A stretch of 64,000 nucleotides of DNA from Zarea fungicola (Eukaryota > Ascomycota > Sordariomycetes > Hypocreales > Cordycipitaceae), in the NCBI GenBank assembly GCA_900169235.1, contig FWCC01000044.1, positions 62,001 through 126,000 on the forward strand, given 5' to 3'. The notes below the pieces were generated by a model. It searched no databases, was not told where the DNA came from, and saw only the letters and a program-made list of their open reading frames with translations. Positions 26,670 to 37,400 of the stretch are shown here, piece after piece (the stretch's first letter is position 1; each line of letters begins with the position of its first letter). Made by a program: the position numbers and the translations under genes.

Positions 26670-28295
26670 ATGCCTGGCGACCACGAACCCATTCTGCTGA
26701 CAGCTACTAGCGCGTGCGCCATGGTCAAGCACGTCACAGCGCAAGAGTTGCGCCGCCGCTGGATTGATCACCTGGAAGTTGCCCTTGTCGATGTCCGCGA
26801 GGAAGGCCCTTATTCCACCTCCCACCCCTTTTTCGCCATAAGTGTGCCAGTATCCGAGGTTGAAGAAAAGCTTCCTGCACTCGTGCCTCGTACATCGGCA
26901 CCAATCGTCGTCTATGACGATGGAGAGGGCTATGCCGAGAATGCGGTGCCACGCATCCTTTCGCTAGGGTATAGTGACGTCGCCGTCTTGGAGGGCGGGC
27001 TGTCTGCTTATGCCCTTGTCGGTGAGGTATTTCGAGATGTCAACGTGCCATCCAAAGCCTTTGGTGAGCTGGTCGAGTCCATACGGCATACCCCGTCCAT
27101 GCCCGCCAAGGAGGTGGAGGAGGTTTTGAAGAGCCAGGAGGATATTGTCGTGCTCGATGCACGCAGATTCTCCGAGTACCATACCATGAGTATTCCTCGC
27201 GGCCAAAGTTGTCCAGGAGGCGAGCTACTCTATCGAATCTTCCAGGCAGCTCCGTCGCCAACCACCCGGGTGTTTGTCAACTGCGCAGGCCGGACGCGCA
27301 GTATTCTCGGTACCCAGAGCCTGGTCAACGCCGGGATACCCAACAAGGTGTCTGCGGTTCGAAACGGCACAATCGGCTGGACATTGGCGGGCCTGGAGCT
27401 CGAGCATGACAGAACCGAGCGGATTTCTGAGCCATCGCTGGAAGCCAAAAGAAGGGCGCGTGAGCATGCCATTGCCTGGAGTAAGCATGTTGGTGTGCTC
27501 AGCATCGATGAAAGCAAGTTTTCTCAGCTAGCTGCAGAAAGCAGCACAAGGACTCTGCATCTGCTTGATGTGAGAACTCCGGAGGAGTATGCAGCCGGCC
27601 ACTTACCAAACTTCGTGTCCGCCCCTGGTGGGCAGCTGATTCAGGCAACGGACGAATGGGTCGGCGTCAGAGGATCCCGATTGGTTTTATACGATGACGA
27701 CGGCGTGCGAGCCAGGATGACGGCGAGCTGGCTGGTACAACTAGGGTGGGAGGTGTACGTGCTCGACGAAGCTTTCACCTTGCCTCCGGCAGACACTACT
27801 GTGCCAGAGCCACCACTTTGGACCACACTGAGCTTAGGTTTCGTCACCGTGGATCAACTAGCCAGACTGACCGACGTTACCGTGGTTGATCTCGCCCGTA
27901 GCCCAACCTATCGCAAAGGCCACATCCCCGGCGCTTGGTTTGCTTCAGGGCCCGAGCTTGCCCGTGATCTGAAAACAATCAAAACCAGTTCGGGGACTAT
28001 CGTGCTGACATCTCCGAATGGTACCGTCGCAGCAGCGAATTTGGAGCATGCACGAGGTGCTGTGTCGCTCGAAGTTGTCTATCTTTTGGGTGGGACACTG
28101 GCATGGGAAGCTGCGAATGGTTCGTTGGAGAGGACGGAAGCGCGATGGCTATCAGATCCTATAGATGTATACAAACGCCCGTACGAGGGCACGGAGAATG
28201 CTCACGGGGATATGCAAGGATACCTGGACTGGGAGTATGGGCTGGTGGCGCAACTTGCAAATGATGGCGTCGCGTCCTTTCATGTGATGCGGTGA
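26670..28295 (+). CDS. Four-domain (tandem) rhodanese-type sulfurtransferase
   Basis: An intronless 541-residue protein made of four rhodanese-fold repeats, roughly at residues 20-120, 140-255, 285-375 and 395-500. Only repeat 2 has a catalytic loop with cysteine (VNCAGRTRS, Cys205). Repeats 1 and 3 have Asp in the same place (VVYDDGEGYA and VLYDDDGVRA) and repeat 4 has Ser-Pro (VLTSPNGT). Repeat 2 may therefore transfer sulfur from thiosulfate or a persulfide while the others are structural or bind partners. No targeting signal is evident. A second possible start is Met18 (26721), just before the first domain; I kept the longer form. The gene is GC-richer than its surroundings and resembles bacterial tetra-rhodanese proteins from memory, which suggests transfer. 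It is divergent from the AflR-like regulator and convergent with the TPR gene. Confidence 0.85.
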   Translation: MPGDHEPILLTATSACAMVKHVTAQELRRRWIDHLEVALVDVREEGPYSTSHPFFAISVPVSEVEEKLPALVPRTSAPIVVYDDGEGYAENAVPRILSLGYSDVAVLEGGLSAYALVGEVFRDVNVPSKAFGELVESIRHTPSMPAKEVEEVLKSQEDIVVLDARRFSEYHTMSIPRGQSCPGGELLYRIFQAAPSPTTRVFVNCAGRTRSILGTQSLVNAGIPNKVSAVRNGTIGWTLAGLELEHDRTERISEPSLEAKRRAREHAIAWSKHVGVLSIDESKFSQLAAESSTRTLHLLDVRTPEEYAAGHLPNFVSAPGGQLIQATDEWVGVRGSRLVLYDDDGVRARMTASWLVQLGWEVYVLDEAFTLPPADTTVPEPPLWTTLSLGFVTVDQLARLTDVTVVDLARSPTYRKGHIPGAWFASGPELARDLKTIKTSSGTIVLTSPNGTVAAANLEHARGAVSLEVVYLLGGTLAWEAANGSLERTEARWLSDPIDVYKRPYEGTENAHGDMQGYLDWEYGLVAQLANDGVASFHVMR

Positions 28296-28479
28296 TGTGC
28301 CATCAACTTGCAAATGATAAAAAATGGAGAAAGAATCAAGACGAGATCGTTTACTGCACGATAATTTTTCATTAATAGACACAAAATCAGTATCTTTATT
28401 ATCATAAATAGGTTTCTAATAGATGGTAGCTTTTTGCTGGTTTCTTTTTAGAACGTGGTGCACTATCTGGGTGACTTGT

Positions 28480-30264
28480 TCAATCGGGACATGTTTTTAA
28501 TTCAAACTTGTTGCAGCCATTTACTTTTGCTTTTCCACTGCCAAGTCTGCAAAAGCACGACGAGTTAATGTTGATATCAGCCTCGGCCGCGGCCACAACC
28601 AACAAACGTTTGATGATGTTCGCCTCGTCATCGCGGCCGGCCCTTTCAAGACACTCATGGTACCCATGGAGCGCCCAGATATTGTTTGGGTGCTGGTGCG
28701 GCCGTCCTGGTGTCGGCACAAAGCCCAAGTCCTCAGCATAGGCCTGAAGAGCTTGGTCGACGAGTCCCTGCTCCAGAGAGAGTGCTGCGTACGCATGCCG
28801 CGCCGGGAGCATCCAACCCCATGGCTCCGCAAACGGCAGCTGGTCCTCTAGGGCGACCGCCTCGCGGAGCCTTTGAAAAGCAGTATCGTAGTTGCGTCTT
28901 CTGTATTCAATCTCACCGTCCAACATGGCATCTGCGACTAGAAGAATATCAGTGATTTTGTTGGGAAAATCTAACCGCGTGGGAGGAATAATAGTGGCAG
29001 CAGCTTTGAAGAGCTCTCGTTCCTTGTCTGCCTCCACCACCTGCCATTTCGCAGCGTATGCAATGGCCCGCCCGTAGTACCTCATGGCATTCGTGACGCA
29101 GTACAGGCGCCTATCTTCGAAAATATCGAGCGCTAGTAGGTCATCCCACATCCCAAAACGGATGTACACATGTACACGCACTGCCAGGAAGAATTCCATC
29201 CAATTAGCGAGCGCAGGTGTCTCTACCCTGAGAATGTCCTCCGTTATGGCGGCTTCCATTCGCGTTGTCGCCGAAAGTGCCACTTTCGATTTGCCCGCCA
29301 GCATGGCGGCGTAAATAAGCGAGTGATAGTCATGCATTCGATAGTAGCTGTAAAACGTCAAGCCGCCGTCATTGGCAAAGAACTTATCGTCCGCGTTCGT
29401 TGCCTTGAGATTATATTCCACAGCACGTCGGTAGTCGCCAATGAGAACGTCGATGTGCGCCGGCATGTGGTAGGTGTGACCGGTATCTGGGACTTGATCG
29501 CGAATCATGTCGGCTGCGCGCAGGGCGGCCTCCGGCGTGGCGGACATCTCCATCAGATGAATGTACATGTGTGCAACACCAGGGTGCTTCTCTACGCCCG
29601 GCAAATTCAAGCTCCTCTCGAGAAGATCTTTGACTTCAAAGACAGGAGATGTAGGGATCGGAAGGCCGGTGGTAGAGTCAAATAGCTTTCTTGGGGCGCA
29701 GTTCATCAACGCGTCGGCAAACAGGGTTATGGTATCAAAATCTCTCTCACCGAAGCGCTGGTATACATCGCGCATAGCGTCAGCGTAAGCTTTGTCGCAG
29801 GCGGCAAAGTCTCTCGCCGGGTCATTGCTAGGATAACGCTTTGCAAGCGCCTTAATCATGGCCGCCTCCCAGTCTGCGGCGTTGGCAACCGCACTGAGAG
29901 CCATTTGAGAGTAGGCATAGGTAGAAGCAATGGCGTCAAGCCTGTCTCTTTCGTCGAATAGTCTCCAGGTCTTGTTATAGTTTGGGCCAGAGCAGAAGGA
30001 CACGCCCCAATATGCAATTGCGAGACCATCATCGTGGGCGAGTGCCTGCTTGTAACATGTTATGGCCTCGTCGTGATTGAAGCAATACGTCCAGAGTAAG
30101 GCTCGGTTGAACCAGGTCTGAGCTTCAGAGGATGTCGTAGAGACTTTCAACGTAAAACTACCAAGGTCGTAGTAGGGGTCGCTGGAGGCCCTCGGGGATA
30201 CTTGGTCGGCGAGAGAACCCATTGCGTTTGTGCCAGAGGGTTGTCCGTCTTGCGCCTGTGTCAT
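28480..30264 (-). CDS. TPR-repeat protein of bacterial-like family
   Basis: An intronless protein of 594 residues. Helical repeats of TPR type span most of it (AQTWFNRALLWTYCFNHDEAITCYKQAL near the start is a clear repeat, described here only by its ends AQTWF and CYKQAL). Family-like motifs are AYWGVSFCSGPNYN, the HTYHMPAHIDVLIGDY segment near residue 265, and a C-terminal INSSCFCR. I recall similar proteins in bacteria and some fungi, with no established activity. The His and Cys motifs could bind metal, but that is not shown. The start at 30264 is the first Met of the frame. The gene is convergent with the tetra-rhodanese gene (185 bases between stops) and has a perfect inverted repeat just upstream of its start. 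Confidence 0.8.
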   Translation of the reverse strand: MTQAQDGQPSGTNAMGSLADQVSPRASSDPYYDLGSFTLKVSTTSSEAQTWFNRALLWTYCFNHDEAITCYKQALAHDDGLAIAYWGVSFCSGPNYNKTWRLFDERDRLDAIASTYAYSQMALSAVANAADWEAAMIKALAKRYPSNDPARDFAACDKAYADAMRDVYQRFGERDFDTITLFADALMNCAPRKLFDSTTGLPIPTSPVFEVKDLLERSLNLPGVEKHPGVAHMYIHLMEMSATPEAALRAADMIRDQVPDTGHTYHMPAHIDVLIGDYRRAVEYNLKATNADDKFFANDGGLTFYSYYRMHDYHSLIYAAMLAGKSKVALSATTRMEAAITEDILRVETPALANWMEFFLAVRVHVYIRFGMWDDLLALDIFEDRRLYCVTNAMRYYGRAIAYAAKWQVVEADKERELFKAAATIIPPTRLDFPNKITDILLVADAMLDGEIEYRRRNYDTAFQRLREAVALEDQLPFAEPWGWMLPARHAYAALSLEQGLVDQALQAYAEDLGFVPTPGRPHQHPNNIWALHGYHECLERAGRDDEANIIKRLLVVAAAEADININSSCFCRLGSGKAKVNGCNKFELKTCPD

Positions 30265-30720
30265 TGATAAGTTATGGCCAATGCGCGGTGGCTATGGCAC
30301 CTTTTGCGCAAAATTGTTTGACTGCAAAGTCATCGGACGATTTCCCTCCGATGCATTGAGCTATGGTGTCACTCTCAATACAACATTCGATGAACGGCTT
30401 GGCCTCCACCACACTGATGTTGAACCTAGGTAGTCGTTGCCCCTCCCGCGACAAAGCCACTCGGACGTTTTCTTTTTACTATTCCTCCACTTTAAACAAG
30501 CTCGGATGATTTATTAAGCCTCCACTAAGCACGAGGAGACCAAATTGATCAACTGAGCATTACACTAGAAGCAATGATGGGCGAAGATTACTCCTAGACG
30601 GTAAAAATATCATTCACACTTGCGGCTACTGTGTGGTGTGAGCGTTGATTGAGTCTTAAGAAATGCACAACCCCTACAACGGTTATTTCTCCACAACGAC
30701 CTGGATGTCTTGTCCCAAAA
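30265..30720. other. Promoter region of the TPR gene and 3' flank of a pseudogene
   Basis: It contains the inverted repeat at 30331-30353. No gene is seen. The right part is AT-rich and borders the end of the DUF6604 pseudogene. Confidence 0.5.
30331..30353. promoter_or_regulatory. Inverted repeat CATCGGA-N9-TCCGATG, candidate zinc-cluster operator
   Basis: Perfect 7-bp arms with a 9-bp spacer lie 67-89 bases before the TPR start codon. The left arm extended by one base (CATCGGAC) also occurs at about 26558-26565 in the rhodanese/regulator promoter. An inverted CGG-type site fits a dimeric Zn2Cys6 protein. Regulation is inferred. Confidence 0.5.
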
Positions 30721-33210
30721 CTATTTCATAATCGCGCCAGTGACAAAATTTGACAAAATTGCATCCAGAATGGCTTTGAAGGTCTTGGCCACATAGCGCA
30801 ACGGTCCCAAGTTGGGGACTAAGGCAGCGGTCTGCATCAGTATGTATCCGACCACAAATGTAATTTGGGTCTCGTTTTCTATATAGCCGTGGCCCAGAAC
30901 TCTCCTGAGTCTAGTATCGCATGCCTTATGTACATCGCCGAGAAAGCGCCAGCATAAACGGTACATGGTCAAATCTAGAAATTGAAACTCGATAGTCTCG
31001 GCATGCAGGACACTGGTGAGCATTTCAATAAGCTTTGGAGTGTTACCTGAGGCGCGGTGCCACGCTTGGTCTTGTTGGAGGGATTCTCCAAATCATGCCG
31101 CAGCTTGTCTTCTGTTTCAACTTGATTGGCTCTCAATCTGGCCCATGAAAAGTTGTCTGGGCTCCTGCCCCGTTTCCATCTCATATGTGCTGATCTCAAC
31201 AATGCGCTGAACTTGTCCGGCGGTGAGAGCTATGCCGCTCCTGGTGGAATAGTGCTCGGCAAACATAGCCAACACTGGCGCATTGGTCTTGAGACCTCGG
31301 TTCCTGCTTTGACTATGCGAGATCCTTTCCGATGGGATTTCGACATGGCAGAGGCTTTGGTGCCCATCTGCAAGCAAAACTTTTTGAACTGATCGTCGAA
31401 GGTTTTAGACTCTTCGCCACCTACATAGAAACTGTCCGACCTGAGTAGTGTCTTTACCATCTCCATATCCAGTCAACGGCGGGCAAATTGCTGAGAAGCG
31501 AGGAGCACATTGTATAGATGCTCGGTGTACTAAATAGAGCCCCAAGTGTCGGCGACTGTCATGCCTGCATCGCGGTACTCGAGTCGACAACCGTGAAGAG
31601 CCAGACCACTCATTATTGGAGACATGCTGATCATACGGTACTTGTTCTCTTTGCTTAATGCGACATCGTATTTCTTCCACAATCCTTGCTGAACCTGGAG
31701 TATAGGGTCTTTGACATCCATGTAATGTTGCGCCCGAGGTATTTGAGCATTTTCTCACTATGACCGTCTTTAAGTTTTCGTGAAATTTTTACAGTATTGT
31801 CAGAGATCGCCTTGGATGAATGCCGACTGTTGCGCAAATGTGTTGAATGGTCGTTCAATATCGAGTCCAAGTACGTACGTGATGTCTACGAATGCCTGTG
31901 CCGCAAAAACGAGAGAGTACAGGATTTTGTGAGTCTGCCTTAGCGCCTTCATTCTGTGCAAAATTCATCCTGGACAGGCCAGCCAGGTACCTTCAGAGCA
32001 ACCGTCATGAGATCGTTGAAGAAAGGTATTATCAGTGCCCGGTCATCGTGGCATTTTGCTGCTCCAGATTTTCTGGACAGGTCGCTTGATGTGTCATATG
32101 ATCCAAAGATTCCATCTTTGTATAGAGGTATGCGTCCATGCTCGACACCTTGGAAGGCTTCTACGAGGCAGTACGCCAGGGAATGTCTCGTTTGTAATGT
32201 CATGGTTTTCGTATTAAAGCAATCTTTCCCGGGTAGAGTAAGCTTGAAAAGACCATGACCGAGCATCATACACTGCAAAGCGTAGGACTTTATCGGGACC
32301 TGATAGTAGCCACCGTGTTTGTCCATCTGCGATAGAATATCCTCTGCCATGCCGCGGACAAATTCAAGTGCAGTATAGGTAGCGATGGTGGCTGCCACCA
32401 AGTCGACCTCACCTTCTTTGTACTTGCCCAACACCCCCACTTGATCGTTGGTCTCGATCTGTTCAACTCGTCGCTAAAGGCAAGCAGGTCCAACATGGCG
32501 TATTCGATAGAATTCTAGGCTTCTGCGACGAAGTTGACGGAGTCATTGTCGACCTTTCTGGGTCTTTCTACGTCTAGCGCCGCAAGGAATTCTTTCGACG
32601 GCTCGTGAATATCGAGTCCAGCAAATTGATTAGCAAAGGCATCCATCGTCCTCGGCAAGAGATTGATCAACATTGCTTGGTTGTGGCATAAGCAGAGTCA
32701 AAATGATTCTCACGCGTTTTACCACTGCATGTACGAATCAACAAAATTTTGTGCTTGAATCACTAAAATTGCTGAACCTGGATTGACTCACCATCAACAA
32801 AATTACATGCTTGGCATCCTTTGTCAGGTCGATATCTGCACCGTGTTTCTCGAGCTTGGAGGCAAAGCCAGAGCGAGCATTGATTGCGCAGTTGAGCGTA
32901 TCTGGAAAGATTTAGGAATCGCGATTTCTTTCTCAAGAACATGCACCGCAATTATTATTAAATCACAGGTGGAAATTTTGTAGTCAGTATGCGACGCAGC
33001 CGCCGCTGCTTTTCTAGGAGCAGTCGCTTTCCCTACTTTACGCGATTTCCTTTGGCAGGTTTGCTAGACGCGACGGGCTGCCCACCGAACGGTGTTGAGG
33101 CTGCTGGGATCAAAGCCGGCCGCTTTGGCTATCGAAGCAAGCCATGCGACGATTGAATCAGTATCTCGTTTGTAGTCGAGATACGGACTGATAAGCAAGC
33201 CGGGAAGCAT
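30721..33210 (-). pseudogene. Decayed DUF6604-family gene
   Basis: Pieces of one protein can be followed on the minus strand from 33210 (MLPGLLISPYLDYKRDTDS) to 30721. Recognisable parts in order are: an N-terminal YLDYKRDTDSIVAWLA motif; NARSGFASKLEKHGADIDL near 32860; a TIATYTALEFVRGMAEDIL block at 31949-32440 with IPLYKDGIFGSYDTSSD; MSGLALHGCRLEYRDAG near 31600; and a C-terminal YRLCWRFLGDVHKACD block at 30721-31023. They match the order of the fungal DUF6604 family as I remember it. Breaks include stop codons at 33064-33066, 32516-32518, 31530-31532 and 31473-31475 and at least one frameshift near 32910. Some breaks could hide in introns, but not all. The family's function is unknown. Confidence 0.75.
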
Positions 33211-34424
33211 AGTTCTCCGTGCGTGTCGGGTTGTCACACTGTGCAAAAATCGAAATACAAAACAACCAGGTATTTGATGCGCGTGCATTTGGCGATTTGG
33301 CTAATGGCGCATGACTCTCTAAATGAAACTCTCTAATTGGCCAGAAAATTGGTTATTACGAGCGTCGTAGTGGCTATGATAAAGTGCCTCCTGCTCTATT
33401 CGTATTGGTTCCGCTACTGAGGCAATTCCCAGTGTCAGCCAGCCAGCCAGCCAGCCAGTTAATTGAGGCTATCGAGGAAATTAGGGCTGTTTCCAGCGCC
33501 GTTAGAAGGCCTTGTGAAGCTCGTACAGAAGTAGCCTTACATGAAATACTTGCAATACCCATGCAGTTTCTCTAGCTAATTAGAGGGCTATGTAGAGAGA
33601 GTGCGTGAGTATCAATTGCCAAATAGTTAAGCAAGTATTAATATGTGTTAAAAAATGTATCCAACTTAAATACAGGTTAGAAACACGGAGTATTTAAAAC
33701 ATTAAATGAAAAACACTTAAAATAGTACCTTTTATACAAAGGCTTTCTGCCATCCAATGGTTGCTTGGTTTCTTCGGAAGCTCATGCTCAGCTCAGCGCG
33801 TGGCTGCGAGAAAATTCGACATTCTTTTTTCTTGAAAATCCAAAGATAGTGCCCTTTGCAGGCAAGTGCCATGTAAAAGGCCTGCCAGTGGATTCTCGAC
33901 CCGCAAGTTCTGGTACGTGCTCTCGGACAAAGTTTTTTTCCTTCTAATTGGCCAATAACAAAGCTCAACCCGACGCCCACAGGTACCGAATGAGGGGCTC
34001 CGAACCGGCCAAAAGCAGAAACCTGCAGACCACAGACCGCAAGTGGTGGTGGTGGGGGACAAGGGCAGAAAAAGTTAACCAGGCCCGCCGTCGCGTCGAC
34101 GTTTTTTTTTCCCTCTTCTTCTTTTCCTTTATCCTACCCAAAATTGCCTGCCCTCAACACGACTCCTCCATTATACCGTCGTGGCAGATGACAGAGAGGT
34201 AGCTACTGACTTGCTCGAAGGACCCTCTGGAAACGAGTTGTCTTGCCTGCTGTCGCTAGCTCCCACCTGCCGCAACCGCAAGAAGTTGGCACTTAACCCC
34301 TCCAACACAGAATTGTCTGTTGAGCAGGGCCTCAGCTTCTGGATTACTTCTCTTTTATACTCTCTTTCTCTCTTGACTCTCCTCGGGCAGTACGCCAAAT
34401 CACAACCAACCAATTCCATCAAAA
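33211..34424. other. Intergenic region and pyrABCN promoter/leader
   Basis: The left part is AT-rich with a (CCAG)n microsatellite at 33436-33458. A pyrimidine-rich tract at 34101-34140 and the leader precede pyrABCN. A four-codon open frame with ATG at 34188 and TAG at 34200-34202 may be an upstream ORF if the transcript starts before it. No other gene is supported. Confidence 0.55.
33436..33458. repeat. (CAGC)n microsatellite
   Basis: Nearly six uninterrupted tetranucleotide copies are visible. Confidence 0.9.
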
Positions 34425-37400
34425 ATGTCCGTCAAGATCACACCGCCCGCCACCGCCCGCAACCGCGGCTGCGTGGACGACGGCCTCATCTGCCTTGAGA
34501 TTGAGGATGGCTCTGCCTACCAGGGCTACAGCTTCGGTGCTAAGAAAAGCATTGCTGGTGAGCTAGTCTTCCAGACTGGCATGGTTGGCTACCCGGAGTC
34601 GGTCACCGACCCATCATACCGTGGCCAGATCCTCGTCGTTACTTTCCCCCTCGTCGGTAACTACGGTGTGCCCTCGCGCGAGACCGTCGACGAGCTCCTC
34701 GGCGATCTGCCTGCCCACTTCGAGTCTTCCCAGATTCACGTCGCTGGTCTGGTTGTTGCCTCGTACTGCGGAGAGGACTACTCCCACTTCCTCGCGCACT
34801 CTTCTCTCGGGTCCTGGCTCAAGGAGCAAGGAGTCCCCGCCATCTATGGCGTTGACACCCGGGCTCTGACCAAGAAGATCCGTGAGCAGGGAAGCTTGCT
34901 CGGAAGGCTGCGACTGGAGCTCCCTGGCGTTGTCAATGGCGTCGCTAGCGATGAGCGCACTCACACCACTGTGGATGCTTTTGAGCAAATTGAGTGGTCC
35001 AACCCAAATGCCGATAATCTTGTTGCGCAGGGTAGGTTTCATCCACTTTCTGACCAGACTCTCACCGTTCTAACCGTAAATTATAGTCTCCATCAAAGCT
35101 CCCAAGCTCTACAAACCACCTACGTCTTCCATCCGCAAGCACCCTTCCGGCCGGACTCTTCGTGTTCTGTGCGTCGACGTCGGAATGAAGTACAACCAGT
35201 TACGCTGCTTCCTTAAACGTGGTGTCGAGGTTGTTGTCTGCCCCTGGGACTACGATTTGACCAAGGCTGTGACCGAAGAATACGATGGTCTTTTCATCTC
35301 CAACGGCCCCGGCGACCCCGCTGTTCTTGAAACTACAGTCAACAACCTTGCGGCTGTCATGCAAAAGAACACCCTACCTGTTTTTGGTATTTGCTTGGGT
35401 CATCAGCTCATGGCTCGCGCTTCTGGCGCTACCACCAAGAAGATGAAGTTTGGTAACAGAGGCCACAACATTCCTTGCACAAGTCTTGTCTCTGGAAAAT
35501 GTCACATTACTTCCCAGAATCACGGCTTCGCTGTCGACACCGAGTCTCTGCCGGCTGACTGGAAGGAGCTCTTCGTCAATGCCAATGATGGTAGCAATGA
35601 AGGTATCATGAACGTCAACAAGCCCTACTTCAGTGTCCAGTTCCATCCCGAGAGCACACCTGGTCCTCGCGACACGGAGTACCTCTTTGACGTCTTCATC
35701 AACACAATGGCCGACTGTGCAGAGAAGCCTGCTCTCCTGCAATCACCCGTCAACTTTCCTGGCGGCACCATCGACGAGAATGAAAGACTTCACCCTCGAG
35801 TCTCGGTCAAAAAGGTCCTTGTCCTTGGCTCTGGTGGCCTGAGCATTGGCCAAGCTGGTGAGTTTGACTACTCTGGCAGCCAAGCCATCAAGGCGCTCAA
35901 GGAGGAAGGCATCTACACTGTCCTTATCAATCCCAACATTGCAACTATCCAGACCTCCAAGGGCCTCGCTGATAAAGTGTACTTTCTACCCGTCAACGCC
36001 GAATTTGTCCGCAAAGTCATCAAATACGAGAACCCTGACGCCATTTACTGCACATTTGGTGGCCAAACCGCTCTGCAAGTCGGTATCCAGCTCAAGGATG
36101 AGTTTGAGGCTCTTGGTGTCAAAGTTCTCGGTACCCCCATTGATACCATCATCACAACCGAGGACCGTGAGCTTTTCGCTCGCAGCATGGAGTCCATCGG
36201 CGAAAAGTGCGCCAAATCAGCCTCCGCCAATAACATTGAAGAGGCCTTGGCGGCAGTTAAGGACATTGGCTTCCCGGTCATTGTCCGCGCCGCTTATGCG
36301 CTGGGTGGTCTTGGCAGTGGCTTTGCCAACAATGAGCAGGAGCTTCTTGACCTCTGCCAGAAAGCCTTTGCAGCCAGTCCCCAGGTTCTCGTTGAGCGCA
36401 GTATGAAGGGCTGGAAGGAGATTGAGTACGAAGTTGTCCGTGACGCTCAGGATAACTGTATCACCGTTTGCAACATGGAGAATTTTGATCCCCTTGGTAT
36501 CCATACTGGTGACTCCATCGTTGTTGCCCCCTCACAGACGCTCTCTGACGAGGATTACAACATGCTCCGTACTACCGCCGTCAACGTCATTCGCCATCTT
36601 GGCGTTGTTGGAGAGTGCAATATTCAGTATGCCCTGAACCCCTTCTCAAAGGAGTACTGTATTATCGAGGTCAACGCTCGTCTGTCTCGTTCTTCTGCCC
36701 TGGCCTCCAAGGCTACTGGCTACCCGTTGGCTTTCATTGCCGCCAAACTTGGTCTCGGCATTCCTCTCAAGGAGATCAAGAACACCGTCACAAAGGTCAC
36801 ATGTGCCTGCTTCGAGCCCTCCCTCGACTATGTCGTCGTTAAGATGCCGCGCTGGGACTTGAAGAAGTTCACTCGCGTCTCCACGCAGCTTGGCTCTTCC
36901 ATGAAGAGTGTCGGTGAGGTCATGAGCATTGGCCGCACATTCGAGGAAGCCATCCAAAAGGCCATTCGCTCCATTGACTTCCACAACCTTGGTTTCAATG
37001 AGACCAAGGCCCTCATGGCCATTGATGACGAACTCCAGACCCCTTCGGATCAGCGTCTGTTTGCTATTGCCAACGCTATGCACCAGGGCTACACTGTTGA
37101 CAAGATTTGGGAGCTCACTAACATTGATAAGTGGTTCCTTCACAAGCTGAAGGGCTTGAGCGATTTCGGAAAGCAAATGTCTCAACTCACTGCTGCTGAT
37201 GTTGCGAAGGCTCCTTCCCTGCTGCTTCAATCCAAGAGACTTGGTTTCTCTGATGCACAGATTGCCAAGTTTGTAAGCTCCAATGAGATGGCTATCCGCA
37301 GACTGCGTCTCGATGCTGGCATCCACCCCTTTGTCAAGCAGATTGATACCGTCGCTGCAGAGTTCCCTGCATTTACCAACTACCTCTACCTGACCTACAA

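Noticed and set aside
31126..32258. Plus-strand frames across the DUF6604 pseudogene
   Set aside because: Shadows of the minus-strand relic, which matches a known family order.
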